64,000 nt of DNA from Mangrovibacter plantisponsor (lineage in GTDB: Bacteria; Pseudomonadota; Gammaproteobacteria; Enterobacterales; Enterobacteriaceae). The notes below the pieces were generated by a model. The model saw only the letters and a list, made by a program, of their open reading frames with translations. It was not told the DNA's origin and did no database searches. The first letter of the stretch is position 1. Each line of letters begins with the position of its first letter. A program made the position numbers and the translations under genes. Shown here piece by piece: positions 47,413-58,044 of this stretch. The stretch is taken from positions 56,876 to 120,875 of the forward strand of contig NZ_QGTS01000003.1 of assembly GCF_003182475.1 (NCBI RefSeq), in the 5' to 3' direction.

Positions 47413-47606
47413 ATGGATAATGCACGTGAACCCCCCAGCGCAGTATTACCTCTCCTGAATGTTCTTCCCTCACACCGATATAACCAGAAAGTAATTAATA
47501 AGAGAAATCTATACAACATGGGTATAAGTGATATAGTTGAATAAGCCTGGCTGCCATAAGCTCTTGAGAGTTGGTTGCTTACTCAAATACGTGGGAAGTG
47601 AAGTGA

Positions 47607-48584
<978 letters not shown>

Positions 48585-48591
48585 TCCTTGT

Positions 48592-48629
48592 TGTCGGCAC
48601 GAATAATTTAGCTTAAGTGCCGACATTTT
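48592..48629 (+). terminator. cysB terminator
   Basis: TGTCGGCAC (48592-48600) and GTGCCGACA (48617-48625) pair over a 16-base loop, followed by TTTT. Confidence 0.82.
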
Positions 48630-48931
48630 CTGTCTTTAATGCAAATAAAAATAATAACGCGCTAAATTTTATAATAAATAGAAAAACCATAATCAGCCTA
48701 AGGGTTATGTCGCCAATATGAGACACCGATCAGAAAAAAACTAAAACTTTTGCATTAGAACGACTTCAATTATTTATTTCACGTCAAAAGATTAAATTAT
48801 TCACTGGAAGATTCAGGTAAATTTGCTGGAAATTAACGCGAATATTCTTTAGGATTACTCCGAGTTGTCCACGACATTTACGGTAGTTCCAAATGAAAAT
48901 GATTAGCGATACAGAAGTAATCAGGACGGCA
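48630..48931. other. AT-rich gap cysB to ymiA
   Basis: About 300 bp of very AT-rich DNA with no RNA gene or repeat recognised. It presumably carries the promoter of the ymiA-yciX unit. The ymiA frame is open back to an ATG at 48893, but that ATG has no ribosome-binding site. Confidence 0.55.
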
Positions 48932-49057
48932 ATGTCATCAGGAAAACAATCTCCACGTAGTCCGGTCTCTGCGAAGCGCAAAGCCTGGCTTGCAGCCTTT
49001 GCTGTATCAGCTGTGTTCTGGGTGGCGGTAATCCTTTTAGTCCTGAAATATTGGTGA
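48932..49057 (+). CDS. ymiA: YmiA-like small membrane protein
   Basis: A 41-residue protein with a basic N-terminus and one transmembrane helix. The pattern MSSGKQSPRSPVSAKRKAWL then AAFAVSAVFWVAVILLVLKYW parallels E. coli YmiA (MPSGNQEP, KRKAWLAVF, LFWVVVALL). ATG at 48932 has AGGA five bases upstream; an ATG 13 codons earlier (48893) has none. It is located between cysB and acnA as in E. coli. Its function is unknown. Confidence 0.85.
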   Translation: MSSGKQSPRSPVSAKRKAWLAAFAVSAVFWVAVILLVLKYW

Positions 49058-49065
49058 TAATTAAT

Positions 49066-49236
49066 ATGTGCACGCAACAAAATACATCCTCTCAAGAGGC
49101 AATTGCGGTATCACATTTTGATAAAGCCGCTAAAACCAGGAAACAAGAGTTAGTAGAAATCCCTGAGTCCTGGGAGCTGAATCAGCAGCAGAAAGCATTT
49201 ATTGATGCTTTTCTAAATGAAGATGACAATCTTTAA
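49066..49236 (+). CDS. yciX: YciX-position small protein
   Basis: A 56-residue hydrophilic protein starting MCTQQNTSSQEAIAVSHF and ending AFIDAFLNEDDNL, which starts 8 bp after ymiA. GGTGA lies upstream of the ATG. The gene order ymiA, small gene, acnA matches E. coli ymiA-yciX-acnA, so the symbol rests mainly on position. It is rich in Glu, Lys and Gln, with no membrane segment. The function is unknown. Confidence 0.6.
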   Translation: MCTQQNTSSQEAIAVSHFDKAAKTRKQELVEIPESWELNQQQKAFIDAFLNEDDNL

Positions 49237-49660
49237 CCTTGTTACACATAACGTAACAACAGTTGCATAAAAACAAGTAATATACGTTTCTTATTGATTA
49301 TTTATTCACACTACACACAGCAATACTCTCTTAGTAGTATGTCAATTACTCCTTTCGGCTTAAGGTTATTTTAAGAAAAAGCCACGAATATATGTGATCG
49401 ATCTGCACAAAATTAACACATATATTTTTATTAGCGAGATATTAATCACATTTGTAATTGACCGAATTGAAGATTCATTTTTTTCATCTATGAATCACCT
49501 TCATCTGCAATATCTCTTGCATTAATTTGCCTGGCAGGCGCGCAATCTTGTGTGCCTGTTTGTGCTGTTGCAAAAGTGTTATCAATATTTTGTGTTATCT
49601 TTAATGACAACTCCCTGCACCTGAAAGGGGAATGCCAGACTTGCTCGTTAAGGAGGCGCT
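49237..49660 (+). promoter_or_regulatory. Upstream region of acnA
   Basis: About 420 bp, very AT-rich, without coding frames. It carries the acnA promoter(s). E. coli acnA is controlled by several regulators (SoxRS, CRP, FNR, ArcA), but no site was firm enough here to list separately. Confidence 0.5.
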
Positions 49661-52345
49661 ATGTCGTTAACAACAGGAGAAGCCTGTAAAGCAACACTTG
49701 CTCTTAATAACCGCCGATATACCTACTACAGCCTTCCTGAGGCTGCACGTCACCTGGGTGTGGAGTTATCCCTGCTGCCCAAGTCTCTCAAAATTCTGCT
49801 GGAAAGCCTGTTACGTTTTCATGATGAAAAAACAGTCACTCAGAGTGATATCAGCGCTTTGGTTAGCTGGCTTTCTGGTGGGCATGCCGGGCGTGAAATA
49901 GCCTGGCGGCCAACGCGTGTTCTGATGCAGGATTTCACTGGGGTGCCCGCTGTTGTCGACCTGGCAGTGATGCGTGAAACAGTATCACGGTTAGGGGGTG
50001 AAGCCCGCCAGGTTAACCCCTTGTCTGATGTTGACCTGGTGATTGACCACTCAGTGATGGTTGACCATTTTGGCGACAGCCACGCATTCGAACAGAATGT
50101 CTCGCTGGAAATGACCCGTAATCACGAACGCTATACATTTCTGCGCTGGGGGCAGCAGGCATTTAACCATTTCCGTGTAGTGCCGCCTGGCACCGGTATT
50201 TGCCACCAGGTGAACCTGGAATACCTTGGTAAAACAGTTTGGTCTGAACAAAGTGAGGACGGCGAATGGTATGTATTCCCTGACTCTCTGGTTGGAACCG
50301 ACTCCCACACGACAATGATAAATGGACTTGGGATCCTGGGCTGGGGTGTTGGCGGGATCGAGGCAGAGGCCGCGATGCTCGGGCAACCTGTTTCTATGCT
50401 GATTCCTGATGTGGTTGGTTTTGAATTGAATGGGCACCTTACAGAAGGTATTACTGCCACAGATCTGGTGTTAACGGTGACGCAGATGCTGCGTAAACAT
50501 GGTGTGGTGGGCAAGTTTGTCGAGTTTTATGGCGACGGCCTGAGTGAACTCCCGCTGGCAGACCGTGCAACTATAGCCAACATGGCTCCGGAATATGGCG
50601 CCACCTGTGGGTATTTCCCTGTTGATGATGTCACGCTTGATTACCTGCGCCTGACCGGGCGTGACGAAGAGCAGGTGGCTTTAGTTGAGCAGTATACAAA
50701 GGCTCAGGGGCTGTGGCGCCAGACAGGTGATAAACCACAGTTTACTTCCACTCTGCACCTTAATTTGCCTGATGTAGAACCCAGCCTTGCCGGGCCTAAA
50801 CGCCCCCAGGACCGTGTTGCTCTGGGCGATGTGCCTGGTGCGTTTAAACAAGCCTGTGAGCTTTCAGTCAACCGGAATACCACTACAGACACACTACCTG
50901 AAGTTACTTATAACGGTGACACTTTCACACTCAAAGACGGTGCGGTGGTAATTGCAGCGATTACTTCCTGTACCAATACCTCAAACCCCAATGTCATGCT
51001 GGCTGCAGGGTTACTGGCAAAAAATGCTGTTGAAAAGGGGCTACAACGTGCACCCTGGGTCAAAGCCTCCCTGGCTCCCGGCTCAAAGGTCGTAACAGAT
51101 TACCTGCACGAGGCCGGTTTGATGCCCTGGCTGGAAAAACTGGGGTTTAACCTTGTTGGGTACGGTTGTACAACCTGCATCGGTAATTCAGGCCCACTAC
51201 CACAGCCCATTGAAGAGGGCATTAAAGCAGGCGATTTGACAGTCGGGGCGGTGTTATCCGGCAACCGTAACTTTGAAGGGCGAATTCACCCACTGGTCAG
51301 AACGAACTGGCTGGCTTCACCCCCGCTGGTAGTGGCCTATGCACTTGCCGGGAATATGAACTGCAATCTGCATCATGATCCATTGGGTTATGGGCATGAC
51401 GGCAAACCGGTATACCTGAAAGATATCTGGCCCGGTAGCGAGCAAATTACCGGAGCTGTTTCAGCGGTTACCAGCCATCTGTTCAGGCAAGAATATGCTG
51501 AAGTATTTACTGGTACAGACGCCTGGCGTGCTATTACTGTTGCCGGCAGTGAAACCTACCCATGGCAGGCAGACTCCACCTATATAAGGCGCCCACCGTT
51601 TTTTGATGACATGCAAAAGGTGCCAGCTCCTCTCAAACCTGTGGTTAACGCCCGGGTTCTTGCAGTGTTGGGAGATTCAGTAACGACAGACCATATTTCA
51701 CCTGCAGGTAATATTAAACCCGACAGCCCGGCGGGGCTTTACCTGCAACAACACGGCGTTCAGCCAGAGGAATTCAATTCCTATGGTTCGCGCCGGGGAA
51801 ATCACGAAGTCATGATGCGTGGTACTTTTGCCAATATCCGTATTCGCAATGAAATGGTGCCGGGTACAGAAGGCGGCATTACGCGCCATTTGCCGGGCAA
51901 TGAAACATTGCCCATCTATGATGCAGCAATGGCTTACCAGGCGGAAGGCGTACCACTGGTTGTAGTTGCAGGTAAAGAGTATGGGTCTGGTTCCAGTCGT
52001 GACTGGGCGGCAAAAGGACCGATGCTGTTGGGTGTCAAAGTGGTCATCGCAGAGTCTTTTGAGCGTATTCACCGCTCCAACCTGATAGGCATGGGGGTAT
52101 TGCCACTGGAATTTCCTCAGGGCGAAACGCGAACCAGCCTGGCCATTACCGGTGAAGAGTTAATCTCAATTGATGACGCGAGCCAGGTAGCGCCAGGCAG
52201 CACAGTTAACGTCACTTTTGCCCGTGATGGCAAACGCCAGTCAGTAGCATGCCGGTGCCGTATTGATACCAGTAATGAATATGAGTACTACCGCAATGGC
52301 GGAATACTGCATTACGTTATTCGCAAAATGGCGGGGGCGGTATAA
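49661..52345 (+). CDS. acnA: Aconitate hydratase A (AcnA)
   Basis: An 894-residue monomeric aconitase that converts citrate to isocitrate in the TCA cycle; the stable isoform used in stationary phase and oxidative stress. The 4Fe-4S ligands are Cys437 in TSCTNTSNP and Cys503 and Cys506 in GCTTCIGNSG. The swivelling C-terminal domain includes VLGDSVTTDHISPAGNI and GKEYGSGSSRDWAAKGP, the latter forming part of the active site. It is three residues longer than the E. coli enzyme. AAGGAGG lies before the ATG. Apo-AcnA can bind mRNA in E. coli. Confidence 0.97.
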   Translation: MSLTTGEACKATLALNNRRYTYYSLPEAARHLGVELSLLPKSLKILLESLLRFHDEKTVTQSDISALVSWLSGGHAGREIAWRPTRVLMQDFTGVPAVVDLAVMRETVSRLGGEARQVNPLSDVDLVIDHSVMVDHFGDSHAFEQNVSLEMTRNHERYTFLRWGQQAFNHFRVVPPGTGICHQVNLEYLGKTVWSEQSEDGEWYVFPDSLVGTDSHTTMINGLGILGWGVGGIEAEAAMLGQPVSMLIPDVVGFELNGHLTEGITATDLVLTVTQMLRKHGVVGKFVEFYGDGLSELPLADRATIANMAPEYGATCGYFPVDDVTLDYLRLTGRDEEQVALVEQYTKAQGLWRQTGDKPQFTSTLHLNLPDVEPSLAGPKRPQDRVALGDVPGAFKQACELSVNRNTTTDTLPEVTYNGDTFTLKDGAVVIAAITSCTNTSNPNVMLAAGLLAKNAVEKGLQRAPWVKASLAPGSKVVTDYLHEAGLMPWLEKLGFNLVGYGCTTCIGNSGPLPQPIEEGIKAGDLTVGAVLSGNRNFEGRIHPLVRTNWLASPPLVVAYALAGNMNCNLHHDPLGYGHDGKPVYLKDIWPGSEQITGAVSAVTSHLFRQEYAEVFTGTDAWRAITVAGSETYPWQADSTYIRRPPFFDDMQKVPAPLKPVVNARVLAVLGDSVTTDHISPAGNIKPDSPAGLYLQQHGVQPEEFNSYGSRRGNHEVMMRGTFANIRIRNEMVPGTEGGITRHLPGNETLPIYDAAMAYQAEGVPLVVVAGKEYGSGSSRDWAAKGPMLLGVKVVIAESFERIHRSNLIGMGVLPLEFPQGETRTSLAITGEELISIDDASQVAPGSTVNVTFARDGKRQSVACRCRIDTSNEYEYYRNGGILHYVIRKMAGAV

Positions 52346-52352
52346 TGTGAAT

Positions 52353-52380
52353 TCCCCGGCAGAGCAATGCTTGCCGGGGA
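52353..52380. terminator. Hairpin between acnA and ribA
   Basis: TCCCCGGCA (52353-52361) pairs perfectly with TGCCGGGGA (52372-52380) between the convergent stops. No strong T run follows in either direction. Confidence 0.55.
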
Positions 52381-52390
52381 TGAGAAAGGG

Positions 52391-52981
52391 TTATTCAGAT
52401 AACAGGTGGCCCATTTTTGCCGCTTTGGTTGCCAGATAACGTTCGTTGTTGGGGTTGCGGCCCACAATCAGGGGGACACGCTCAACAATGTTAATGCCGG
52501 CTTCAGTCAGTATTTCCACCTTCTTAGGGTTGTTTGTTAGCAGGCGAACCGCTTCAACGCCCAGCAATTTGAACATGTCTGCGCATAAAGTGAAATCGCG
52601 CTCATCGGCAGCAAAACCTAACTGGTGATTTGCTTCGACGGTGTCATAGCCCTGGTCCTGCAGCGCATAGGCGCGAATTTTATTCAACAGACCAATATTA
52701 CGGCCTTCCTGGCGGTGATACAGTAAAATCCCCCGGCCTTCTTCGGCAATGTGCGCCAGTGCCGCTTCAAGTTGAAAACCGCAATCGCAACGCAGGCTGA
52801 ATAATGCATCGCCTGTCAGGCATTCAGAATGCACGCGGGCAAGCACAGGCGTATTACCACTGATATCACCGTAGACCAGTGCAACATGGTCCTGGCCCGT
52901 TGCCAGTTCTTCAAAACCCACCATCAGGAAATCGCCCCATGGGGTAGGCAGTTTGGCTTCTGCCACACGTTTAAGCTGCAT
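52391..52981 (-). CDS. ribA: GTP cyclohydrolase II RibA
   Basis: A 196-residue enzyme that opens the imidazole ring of GTP, the first step of riboflavin synthesis. The zinc ligands are the three cysteines in [20 protein letters not shown]. The active-site segment [13 protein letters not shown] and [17 protein letters not shown] follow. Start ATG at 52981 has GGAG six bases upstream and gives the E. coli length; eight extra upstream codons are unsupported. It is convergent with acnA and divergent from pgpB. Confidence 0.97.
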   Translation of the reverse strand: MQLKRVAEAKLPTPWGDFLMVGFEELATGQDHVALVYGDISGNTPVLARVHSECLTGDALFSLRCDCGFQLEAALAHIAEEGRGILLYHRQEGRNIGLLNKIRAYALQDQGYDTVEANHQLGFAADERDFTLCADMFKLLGVEAVRLLTNNPKKVEILTEAGINIVERVPLIVGRNPNNERYLATKAAKMGHLLSE

Positions 52982-53183
52982 GTGAATCTCCAGTTTACAG
53001 CACAAGTTATGTCGGCCAGATGGCTGGCCTCACTTTTATTATCCAGCATTTTGCCATAACCAGCGGCAATTCGCTTCATTGGCTTTTGTGCGGCTATTTT
53101 TACTCTGTTGTTTTTGGATATGTTTACCCATGCGTGCACAATTCAGGTATTCTGCCTGGGCCTTACAGAACAGTGGAGTCGTG

Positions 53184-53915
53184 ATGCCAGCGCAAGCTAT
53201 ACGAATTTTGGCGGGTATGTTACTGCTGATGTTATTACCTTTGGCTGTAATGCTGAGTAACTGGCACTGGCAACCCAACGGTTACCCTGCCTGGTTGTTA
53301 CCCTTATTCTGGCTAACTGAAACTGTGACGCAGCCCTTCGGGATCCTTACGCATTGTCTCCTGTGTGGCTGGTTTTTATGGTGCCTGCGGTTCCGGTTAA
53401 AATCTGCTGTGTTACTGCTGCTTCTGCTGGGCTGCGCGGTACTGGCCGGGCAGGGCATAAAGTCGGCCATTAAAGAGCATGTGCAGGAGCCAAGGCCTTA
53501 CGTTGTCTGGCTTGAACAACAACACCAGGTGCCGGTAGAACAATTTTACCGCCTGCCCAGGCACCAGCGTGCGGCGCTGGTTGCACAGCAATTACGCAAT
53601 AGCCCGGAATTGCCTTCCTGGTTACGCAAACACTGGGAAAAAGAAACTGGCTTTGCGTTCCCTTCCGGGCACACCATGTTTGCAGCCAGTTGGGCGTTAC
53701 TGGCAATTGGCTTGCTTTGGCCTCGCGGGCATCGAATAACCGTTATACTGGTAACTGCCTGGGCCGTGGGCGTTATGGCCAGCCGCCTGGCTCTTGGAAT
53801 GCACTGGCCTCAGGATTTACTCATGGCAACGGGTATTTCTGCCTGCATTGTATTAGTTGCCTGCTGGCTGACTCAGCTATGGTGCCGGGGGCAACCTGTG
53901 CAAGAAAACTCTTAG
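53184..53915 (+). CDS. pgpB: PgpB, phosphatidylglycerophosphatase B / undecaprenyl pyrophosphate phosphatase
   Basis: A 243-residue membrane PAP2-type phosphatase that dephosphorylates phosphatidylglycerophosphate and undecaprenyl pyrophosphate. About six transmembrane helices are present. Three PAP2 motifs are seen: KEHVQEPRP, PSGHTMF with the catalytic His, and SRLALGMHWPQD with the nucleophilic His. The start ATG at 53184 follows GGAG by five bases; the frame is open another 35 codons upstream without family support. It is somewhat shorter than E. coli PgpB (254), mainly at the C-terminus. Confidence 0.93.
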   Translation: MPAQAIRILAGMLLLMLLPLAVMLSNWHWQPNGYPAWLLPLFWLTETVTQPFGILTHCLLCGWFLWCLRFRLKSAVLLLLLLGCAVLAGQGIKSAIKEHVQEPRPYVVWLEQQHQVPVEQFYRLPRHQRAALVAQQLRNSPELPSWLRKHWEKETGFAFPSGHTMFAASWALLAIGLLWPRGHRITVILVTAWAVGVMASRLALGMHWPQDLLMATGISACIVLVACWLTQLWCRGQPVQENS

Positions 53916-54068
53916 CGTGAGGCTTGATTTCGCTACTTTCGTCACCATCTAAAGGAAATGCCTTGTTTTGTATTTTGCGCGGGCCCAGGTAAATGATAAT
54001 TTATAGGGCAGAATGAGGCATTTAAGGCGGCATAACCTGCCGCGCTACTCCACATTACGGGAAGTCGT

Positions 54069-54368
54069 GTGAAATATATTCTTATCTTCTTAGTCGTGCT
54101 GGTTATCTTTGTTATCTCAATCACTCTGGGGGCGCAAAATGATCAGCAAGTCACCTTCAATTTCCTGGTTGCTCAGGGCGAATACCGTGTTTCAACGCTT
54201 ATGGCTTCGTTGTTTGGCCTCGGGTTCATCATTGGCTGGGTGGTTTGTGGGCTGTTCTGGCTGAAGACTCGTTTATCTTTAGGGCGCGCGCAACGCAGAA
54301 TTAAACGCCTTGAACAGCAAATTTCCCCAGCTTCTGGTGAGGCAACAGTGTCGGACTCCCGGGGTTAA
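54069..54368 (+). CDS. lapA: LapA (YciS), LPS assembly inner-membrane protein
   Basis: A 99-residue inner-membrane protein with two helices (about 3-22 and 42-64) and a basic cytoplasmic tail predicted to form a coiled coil (RAQRRIKRLEQQI). It works with LapB in LPS homeostasis. The conserved ITLGAQNDQQVTFNFLVAQG loop lies between the helices. The start is GTG at 54069. It is three bases upstream of lapB and co-transcribed with it. Confidence 0.93.
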   Translation: MKYILIFLVVLVIFVISITLGAQNDQQVTFNFLVAQGEYRVSTLMASLFGLGFIIGWVVCGLFWLKTRLSLGRAQRRIKRLEQQISPASGEATVSDSRG

Positions 54369-54371
54369 TTT

Positions 54372-55541
54372 ATGCTCGAATTGTTGTTCCTGCTCTTACC
54401 TGTGGCGGCTGCATATGGTTGGTATATGGGGCGTCGTAGTGCTCAGCAGGACAAGCAACAGGAAGCAAACCGGCTGTCTCGCGAATATGTTGCTGGCGTG
54501 AACTTTCTCCTCAGTAACCAACAAGACAAAGCTGTCGATTTGTTCCTTGAAATGCTTAAGGAAGACACCGGTACCGTTGAAGCTCACCTGACTTTAGGTA
54601 ATTTGTTTCGCTCGCGGGGTGAGGTTGACCGGGCTATTCGTATCCATCAGGCATTAATGGAAAGCGCCTCGTTGTCCTATGAACAACGCTTGCTGGCTAT
54701 TCAGCAACTGGGCCGTGATTATATGGCGGCAGGGCTGTATGACAGAGCCGAAAGCATGTTTATTCAGCTTACGGACGAAACTGATTTTCGCATTGGGGCT
54801 TTACAACAGTTACTGCAAATTTACCAGTCAACCAGTGACTGGCAAAAAGCAATTGATACCGCAGAGCGCCTGGTAAAACTGGGCAAAGATCGCCAGCGTA
54901 TGGAGATCGCCCATTTTTATTGTGAACTGGCGTTGCAGGCATTAGGCAGTGACGATACCGACAAAGCGTTAACCTTCCTGAAAAAGGGCGATGCGGCGGA
55001 CAAAAACAGTGCCCGTATCTCCATCATGCTGGGGCGTATTTATATGAACCAGGGTGATTTCCGCAAAGCCATCGAACACTTACTTCGTGTGCCTGAACAA
55101 GATAAAGAACTGGTTCCCGAAATTCTGGAGATGCTGCGCACCTGTTACCAGCAGGCTGGCCGTGAAGGGGAATGGGTGGCATTTTTGCGCCGCTGCGTTG
55201 AGGAAAATACCGGTGCCACCGCAGAGCTAATGCTGGCAGAGATCATTGCTGAGCATGAAGGGCACGAAGCCGCGCAAGTTTATATTACCCACCAACTACA
55301 ACAGCACCCGACTATGCGTGTGTTTCACCAACTTATGGATTACCACCTGAATGATGCCGAAGAAGGGCGGGCGCGGGAAAGCCTGGTGGTACTGCGTGAT
55401 ATGGTGGGGGAGCAACTGCGTAGCAAACCACGTTACCGTTGCCAGAAGTGTGGTTTTACTGCGTATACGTTGTACTGGCATTGCCCGTCATGCAGGGCCT
55501 GGGCTTCAGTAAAACCAATTCGTGGGCTGGACGGCCAATAA
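54372..55541 (+). CDS. lapB: LapB (YciM), LPS assembly tetratricopeptide protein
   Basis: A 389-residue protein that regulates LPS synthesis by presenting LpxC to the protease FtsH. One N-terminal membrane anchor (about 2-20) with [13 protein letters not shown] is followed by tetratricopeptide repeats through most of the protein. A C-terminal rubredoxin-like zinc module has CQKCGFTAY and WHCPSCRAW. The length equals that of E. coli LapB, where the gene is essential. It lies just after lapA. Confidence 0.96.
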   Translation: MLELLFLLLPVAAAYGWYMGRRSAQQDKQQEANRLSREYVAGVNFLLSNQQDKAVDLFLEMLKEDTGTVEAHLTLGNLFRSRGEVDRAIRIHQALMESASLSYEQRLLAIQQLGRDYMAAGLYDRAESMFIQLTDETDFRIGALQQLLQIYQSTSDWQKAIDTAERLVKLGKDRQRMEIAHFYCELALQALGSDDTDKALTFLKKGDAADKNSARISIMLGRIYMNQGDFRKAIEHLLRVPEQDKELVPEILEMLRTCYQQAGREGEWVAFLRRCVEENTGATAELMLAEIIAEHEGHEAAQVYITHQLQQHPTMRVFHQLMDYHLNDAEEGRARESLVVLRDMVGEQLRSKPRYRCQKCGFTAYTLYWHCPSCRAWASVKPIRGLDGQ

Positions 55542-55702
55542 TTTTTTATCATACATTAGTTACAACATACTTGTTGTTGGTAAATTACTTTACCCCAGCT
55601 CCGAGCTCGGGCTTTGCAGGGCAAAGCACCTGTCATTTTTACGTGAGGGCAGGTAGAATGCTTGCCGTTTGTTTGCTTCCGCTACCAGAACAGGATCTGA
55701 CT

Positions 55703-56437
55703 ATGACGCTATCTGCTTCATCTTCTCACCGACACACGACGAACTCACCGATTGTTGTCGCGCTTGATTATGACAAACGAGATGAGGCACTTGCCTTTGT
55801 CGACCGTATCGATGCCAGCGACTGTCGGCTGAAAGTAGGGAAAGAAATGTTCACCCGCTTTGGGCCAGATTTTGTTCGTGAACTTCATCAGCGTGGCTTC
55901 GATGTCTTCCTCGACCTTAAATTCCATGATATCCCCAACACAACAGCAAGAGCTGTTGCTGCGGCTGCTGATTTAGGCGTGTGGATGGTCAATGTGCATG
56001 CCAGCGGTGGTGCGCGAATGATGAGTGCGGCGAAAGAGGCACTGGTGCCTTTTGGAGCAGACGCGCCATTATTGATTGCTGTTACTGTGCTCACCAGCAT
56101 GGAAGCTTCTGACCTCGCGGATCTTGGCATTACTGTTTCGCCTGCAGAATACGCGGAACGCCTGGCGCTGTTGACCAACCGGTGCGGGCTTGACGGGGTT
56201 GTATGTTCTGCACAGGAAGCTGTGCGTTTCAAACAGGTCATTGGCAAAGAGTTTCGCCTCGTTACCCCAGGAATACGCCCTGAAGGGAGTGAAGCAGGCG
56301 ACCAGCGTCGTATTATGACCCCGGTAGCCGCTCAGGCAGCGGGCGTAGACTATATGGTTATCGGCCGGCCTGTGACTCGTGCCGCAGACCCTGCACAGGC
56401 ACTTAAATCGATTCTCGCGTCGTTACAGGGGCTATAA
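55703..56437 (+). CDS. pyrF: Orotidine 5'-phosphate decarboxylase PyrF
   Basis: A 244-residue TIM-barrel enzyme that decarboxylates OMP to UMP, the last step of de novo pyrimidine synthesis. Active-site residues lie in [20 protein letters not shown] and [12 protein letters not shown] (the Asp-Lys-Asp array). [18 protein letters not shown] and the phosphate-binding IGRPVTRA are at the C-terminal side. ATG at 55703 has AGGAT upstream and yields the family length; the longer frame overlaps lapB and is not supported. It is directly adjacent to yciH (no gap) and likely co-transcribed with it. Confidence 0.97.
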   Translation: MTLSASSSHRHTTNSPIVVALDYDKRDEALAFVDRIDASDCRLKVGKEMFTRFGPDFVRELHQRGFDVFLDLKFHDIPNTTARAVAAAADLGVWMVNVHASGGARMMSAAKEALVPFGADAPLLIAVTVLTSMEASDLADLGITVSPAEYAERLALLTNRCGLDGVVCSAQEAVRFKQVIGKEFRLVTPGIRPEGSEAGDQRRIMTPVAAQAAGVDYMVIGRPVTRAADPAQALKSILASLQGL

Positions 56438-56764
56438 ATGAGTGATAAAGACAGCCGTCTTGTTTATTCGACGGAAACCGGGCGTATCAAAGAAGCCCCA
56501 ACGCCAGTGTCCCGGCCTGCGGGCGACGGAATTGTCCGTATCCAGCGCCAGACCAGTGGCCGTAAAGGTAAGGGTGTCTGCGTAATTACCGGGATTGATG
56601 CTGATGACGCAACCATTGCCAAAATCGCAGCAGATCTCAAGAAGAAATGTGGTTGTGGCGGGTCAGTTAAAGACGGGGTTATCGAAATTCAGGGTGATAA
56701 GCGAGACCTGCTGAAGAGCGTGCTTGAAACGCAGGGTTTCAAAGTGAAACTGGCTGGCGGTTAA
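56438..56764 (+). CDS. yciH: YciH, SUI1/eIF1 family translation factor-like protein
   Basis: A 108-residue homologue of eukaryotic initiation factor eIF1 (SUI1). The family core GKGVCVITGIDADDATIAKIA and KKCGCGGSVKDGVIEIQGDKR is intact. In E. coli it is dispensable and has been linked to initiation fidelity, partly overlapping IF3. The start ATG follows the pyrF stop without a gap. It is followed by a 10-bp hairpin shared with convergent osmB. Confidence 0.94.
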   Translation: MSDKDSRLVYSTETGRIKEAPTPVSRPAGDGIVRIQRQTSGRKGKGVCVITGIDADDATIAKIAADLKKKCGCGGSVKDGVIEIQGDKRDLLKSVLETQGFKVKLAGG

Positions 56765-56802
56765 ATACTCGATATTGCTTCAACTTCCCATGCTCCAATT
56801 TT

Positions 56803-56829
56803 CATAGCTGGCTTTCCCTGCCAGCTATG
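56803..56829. terminator. Hairpin between yciH and osmB
   Basis: A perfect 10-bp stem CATAGCTGGC/GCCAGCTATG with a seven-base loop lies between the convergent genes. T runs are weak on both sides. Confidence 0.55.
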
Positions 56830-56846
56830 ACTCATTCATGATTTCT

Positions 56847-57065
56847 TTATTTTCCAACCTGGTGGCCAATAATACCGCCAATAGCAGCTCCGCCTAATGT
56901 ACCCAGTGTGCTGCCACCTGTAAGAACAGCCCCGCCAAGAGCCCCGGCACCTGCACCAATTGCGGTATTTCGGTCACGATTGGACCAGTGTGAGCAGGCA
57001 GATAACGACATCGCAAGAGTTAAGGCTAACGCCGCTGAGGCAATTTTTTTGCTAGAAACTGACAT
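56847..57065 (-). CDS. osmB: OsmB, osmotically inducible lipoprotein
   Basis: A 72-residue small lipoprotein of the same length as E. coli OsmB. A lipoprotein signal with lipobox LSAC gives Cys24 as the lipidated residue after processing. The mature part is Gly/Ala-rich with repeated glycine-zipper motifs (GAGAGALGGAVLTGG, GGAAIGGIIGHQVGK), which may insert in the membrane. In E. coli it is induced by osmotic stress and in stationary phase. About 300 bp of upstream sequence to yciZ hold its promoter; no other gene is visible there. Confidence 0.95.
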   Translation of the reverse strand: MSVSSKKIASAALALTLAMSLSACSHWSNRDRNTAIGAGAGALGGAVLTGGSTLGTLGGAAIGGIIGHQVGK

Positions 57066-57362
57066 AACATTCTCCAGAGTAATTACTTCATAACGGCGAC
57101 TGACTAATCTCTGCCGCTATGAATCTACCAACCGCGAAACAATGCGTTGCCAGCATCGCGGTTTGTTTAATTGTAAATTTCCCTGATGGTTTAAACAGGT
57201 AAATAGTCTTAATGCCTGCCAGGAATAATCCTGAATACCAGACAATAGCCGGGTGGGCTGTATTTTTAAGCGAGAGATTGAGCAATTTAGCTGCAAAATT
57301 ATGTAGTGGCAGGATATGTCACTGCTGAAGAGTAATCCGATGCACCAGGCACCGGATACCGG

Positions 57363-57542
57363 TTAAACTTCCCAGGGATAAGGGGGTGTGCCTTGTTTGT
57401 CCGCAGACTGGCTATATTGTGACTCCAGTTCTTGCTTAAGAATTTCCAGGTTGTTGATTGCTGAAGCGTAATCACCAGCAACAAGAATATTTAGCACGGT
57501 ATCAATTCGTGCGGCCAGTTCTCGGGGGTCAAGTTCTGCCAT
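57363..57542 (-). CDS. yciZ: YciZ, UPF0509 small protein
   Basis: A 59-residue protein starting MAELDPRELAARIDTVLNIL and continuing VAGDYASAINNLEILKQELE, ending PYPWEV. The VLxILVAGDYxxAIxNLEILKxEL core and PWE terminus match the UPF0509/YciZ family. The start ATG at 57542 is preceded by AAGGAGG, an excellent ribosome-binding site. In E. coli yciZ also lies between osmB and the PdeR gene. The function is unknown. Confidence 0.88.
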   Translation of the reverse strand: MAELDPRELAARIDTVLNILVAGDYASAINNLEILKQELESQYSQSADKQGTPPYPWEV

Positions 57543-58044
57543 GGTGCCTCCTTATAAATCACTTTTATACCTCAGCATGCAGCTACCACGCTTGCCACAG
57601 GTTAATTGGCAGAACAATATCTTTTATAACCCTGCTTGCCCATTACACCCATAACGTGAACTACATAGCTGTATGTTGTTTATAGTGCCTGAATCTGCAG
57701 GGCGCGAGAAGCACAAATCTATAGTTATAAAGACGTTTTAGCGCTTATTTATACGTTTTCAGTTATAGCCGTCTCTCAAGTAATTGCAGTTGAGACGAAT
57801 CTGCCAGCTAGTGGTTATTAATTGCACTGAGTTTCCCTCTGATAACCTCAGGTATTTTGAACAATATTGCTGTTTTCGCCGTCAGTCAGATGCGGAACTA
57901 TTATCTGGCAATGAACATGTGTCAATTTTGCCGCAAACTCTCAGTTGCTGCCCAGAGAAAGCCAGAATCAGGCAATCCTTTGTTCAGCAAGGGGATCTAA
58001 TGACATTAGATCTGTCTTCATGATGAATTTGGCAGGATACGACT
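57543..58044. other. Divergent intergenic region yciZ/rpfF
   Basis: About 500 bp with no convincing gene. It carries the yciZ promoter and the rpfF promoter. E. coli has deoT (yciT) near this place, but no remnant of a DeoR-type gene was recognised. A short frame at 57784-58023 has no ribosome-binding site or family resemblance. Confidence 0.5.

Noticed and set aside
48784-49095. 103-residue minus-strand frame over ymiA
   Set aside because: Opposite the recognised small gene ymiA, AT-rich, without a start signal.
49393-49409. CRP-like site TGTGATCGATCTGCACA upstream of acnA
   Set aside because: The two halves are one base too far apart and the right half is poor; too weak to call.
53962-53990. 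Possible heat-shock (sigma-32) promoter upstream of lapA
   Set aside because: CTTGTT is present, but the -10 region GGGCCCAGGT fits CCCCATNT badly.
57088-57285. 65-residue minus-strand frame between osmB and yciZ
   Set aside because: Starts with TTG and lacks a ribosome-binding site; probably part of the osmB upstream region.
57784-58023. 79-residue plus-strand frame upstream of rpfF
   Set aside because: Cys-rich and atypical; no ribosome-binding site; ends just before the rpfF start.
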